Shown: one piece after another, positions 62,369 through 64,000 of the stretch
Layout: every line of letters starts with the position of its first letter
Position numbering within the stretch: position 1 is the first letter of the stretch
Assembly (NCBI GenBank): GCA_013398295.1
Contig: VZSF01001350.1
Coordinates: forward strand, 383,833-447,832
Length of the DNA: 64,000 bases
Origin: Chionis minor
Taxonomy: Eukaryota; Chordata; Aves; Charadriiformes; Chionididae
Direction of reading: 5' to 3'
The notes under the pieces: generated by a model
Databases searched by the model: none
What the model saw: the letters and a program-made list of their open reading frames with translations, nothing else
What the model was told of the DNA's origin: nothing
Position numbers and translations under genes: made by a program

Positions 62369-63165
62369 TAAACAGATTAACTAACAAAGAAAGAATAGAT
62401 TTTAATAGAGAGAGAATCATATATATATAGGGTTTATTAATAAATGGATTATTTTTTTATACTGCAACATACAAAACATCTCTCTGGTTCCCTCTGACAA
62501 AGGGTAATCCAAACAATGGAGATAGCCATTGCTAGCCAGCTGCAGACTGAATCGCTCCTCCCTGGACTTCCCAAAGATGTAATGATTACAACTCTAATGA
62601 CAGCCATAAAAAGTTCCCCGCACCAGCCCAGAAAGCAAGGACAGCCAGAACCACAGGAAAAATTTGCATCTTGGACTTCTTGGTGGCCCAGGCTCCTCTG
62701 TGCTGGGACTGGTTCTTGCTAGTGTGCATGTGCTCCATTCCCTGGCACGCAAGCAGGGGGAAAAACCACTCTGCAGTTTTTCTTTGGAGATGGCCTTGAC
62801 CTTCCCAGTCATCTTTTCCAGTGGTGGATGACTCTTCCTAAGGCCTTGCAGAAGTGCTTCCAGCCGCTGGCACAGCAGGTACAGAGGCTGCTGTCTGACA
62901 GCAAGAGTATGTCTGCTCCCTTGTTGCAAAAGCCATTACACGTGGTCCTTTGGACTCAACTCACAGCACCCAGAAGCTCCAACCCTCTGCACCCATCCCA
63001 GCACCAGGCTCCCAAAGCATCTGAAAGCCGTACCACCACCCACGGCTGCTGGTTCTAGCATCAATGTGTATACACAATAGGAAATGCAGTTGAAAGGGAA
63101 CCTTACATGACCTGAATTGAATTGATTGCAAATCACTGTTTTCAAACCAAGAAAAGCTTCTGTAC
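62369..63165. other. Intron, nothing recognised
   Basis: No exon, repeat or other signal could be supported between the CR1 copy and the exon at 63.2 kb. Confidence 0.45.
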
Positions 63166-63287
63166 CTGGCATTTTTTTTCCAAGAGAGCAGTTTCACAGG
63201 TCCAGAGGTCAAGCAGCACAGCACATCGATCCACAGAGGCCCAGCCAAGGACGTTACTGCCACTGAATTGCTCACAAGTTACATTGC
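63166..63287 (-). CDS. CCDC162: CCDC162-like exon (first visible in window)
   Basis: The minus strand reads a pyrimidine-rich tract ending in CTTAG, then 122 nt, then CAG|GTACAG. The exon starts in phase 1 and ends in phase 0. It reads as GNVTCEQFSGSNVLG..., with LLDLWTCETALLEKK near its end and no stop. The phase 1 start means the preceding exon lies outside the window. Its end joins in frame to the exon at 59.8 kb, directly or through the candidate cassette at 60.2 kb. Confidence 0.8.
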
Positions 63288-64000
63288 CTAAGACAAACAA
63301 AAACAAACAAAAAAAAAAGTAGAAAACAAGCAGATGCAAGTATCAGAGGGATTTCCACATGCCTAGAGGCCCAGGCCTTGTGATAATTATTTTTATTTAT
63401 AGCACTGGGTTGTGGTTTTGCTTGCCAGGGAACCCCAGGACAGGAAAAGATCTCAAATCCCATAAGCTTTGGAGGGCCCCAGAGTATTCTGAAAGGCAAA
63501 AAACAAGCACACCAGGGATTTGGTTTAAACGTATCTCTTTCATCATCTTTTAACAAATATGCCTTGACAGGGTGGAATTCAAAAGACCCATATCAAGAGA
63601 AAGCCAGAGAAAGCACAAGAACACTAGGGGAGGAAAGTGCAGAGAAGTCTATTTTTTCACAGCACCAAATCATGTTTGGATCGTCTTCACCTCCTTGCCT
63701 TCACTCTCAGATTCAAAAAAAGCAGCACGGACTACTCAAAGACAAATTTTACAAAGAGATGTAGCAGGGCAGAGTGCTGACCCAGGAGAGGACTTTCTTT
63801 TCAGATGAGTTGCTATTAGAAAAGACAGTCTTCATACTTTAAAAATGACTGGAAGGAAGGCAAAAAGATCACTACAAATGTTTCTACACTAGCAACCCAT
63901 GAGAAATTATTAAAGAAACCATGCTTTTGGCTTCTTGACTGTGATAGTATCTAAATTAAAGCTAATTTTGACATTAAATGATAAATCAAGTAGAGTGGAT
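63288..64000. other. Intron at right edge, nothing recognised
   Basis: Upstream intron of the first visible exon. A short A-rich run follows the exon, and no further exon ending in phase 1 was found. Confidence 0.45.

Larger units (their letters stand above)
127..63287 (-). pseudogene. CCDC162: CCDC162-like multi-exon gene, apparently disrupted
   Basis: About 36 exons can be chained on the minus strand, running from 63,287 to 127, with matching splice phases at almost every junction. The product would be a long, mainly helical protein ending in a coiled coil. Family recall points to CCDC162, a large protein of unknown biochemical role whose human copy (CCDC162P) is a pseudogene; this identification is from memory and unverified. 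Exon sizes and consensus splice sites show a real gene rather than a processed copy. However, several exons carry in-frame stops, one has a one-base frame error, one lacks its donor, and the bridge between 38,872 and 32,892 was not found. The 5' end lies beyond the right edge of the window, since the first visible exon begins in phase 1. Alternatives are a functional gene with unrecognised alternative exons, or assembly errors. Confidence 0.55.

Noticed and set aside
1..64000. Bacterial-type systems (operons, CRISPR, phage defence, riboswitches)
   Set aside because: The window is vertebrate chromosomal DNA with introns and CR1 LINEs; no such signal is present.

Overview
This is vertebrate nuclear DNA, almost certainly from a bird. 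Several copies of the CR1 LINE carry the avian 3' signature (short repeats of ATTCTATGA, or the reverse AGAATCATAGAATCATAG). There is a solo LTR of avian endogenous-retrovirus type, and exons are short and widely spaced. Nothing prokaryotic is present: no operon, no rRNA, tRNA or CRISPR array was seen.

One large multi-exon gene on the minus strand fills the window. I could trace about 36 exons (roughly 5 kb, about 1,650 codons) from 63,287 (5' side) down to 127 (3' side). They were chained by reading-frame phase across GT/AG splice sites, and nearly every junction joins in phase without adjustment. The encoded protein is long and mostly helical. Its last third is a coiled coil (exons at 19.9, 18.7, 17.7, 14.8, 13.7, 10.9, 8.7 and 5.7 kb). 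From memory of the family I believe it is CCDC162 (human CCDC162P, the former C6orf183/184/185 locus at 6q21). No database check was possible, so the name is probable, not proven. Its biochemical function is not known to me.

The most interesting point is that this copy looks broken. Most exons are open and well spliced, but several carry lesions: an in-frame TAG at 30,040-30,042; a TGA formed across the 30,011/25,520 splice junction; a TGA at 23,617-23,619; a one-base frame error in the exon at 21.7-21.9 kb; three stops in a short exon at 56.9 kb; an apparently lost splice donor at 47.2 kb; and doubtful sites at 42.05 and 2.39 kb. No exon could be found to bridge 38.87 to 32.89 kb. Together these suggest a unitary pseudogene or a gene in an advanced state of decay, parallel to the human pseudogene. 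The 3' coiled-coil exons remain entirely open, so the loss may be recent or a shorter product may survive.

The introns hold young CR1 copies (9.1-9.6, 16.2, 35.0-35.4, 56.6 and 61.8-62.4 kb), remnants of much older CR1-like LINEs (about 6.9-7.8, 11.6-12.8, 26.8-29.4 and 51.4-52.4 kb), a 727-bp solo LTR (52,405-53,131), and minor low-complexity tracts and a small tandem duplication. No convincing plus-strand gene was found.
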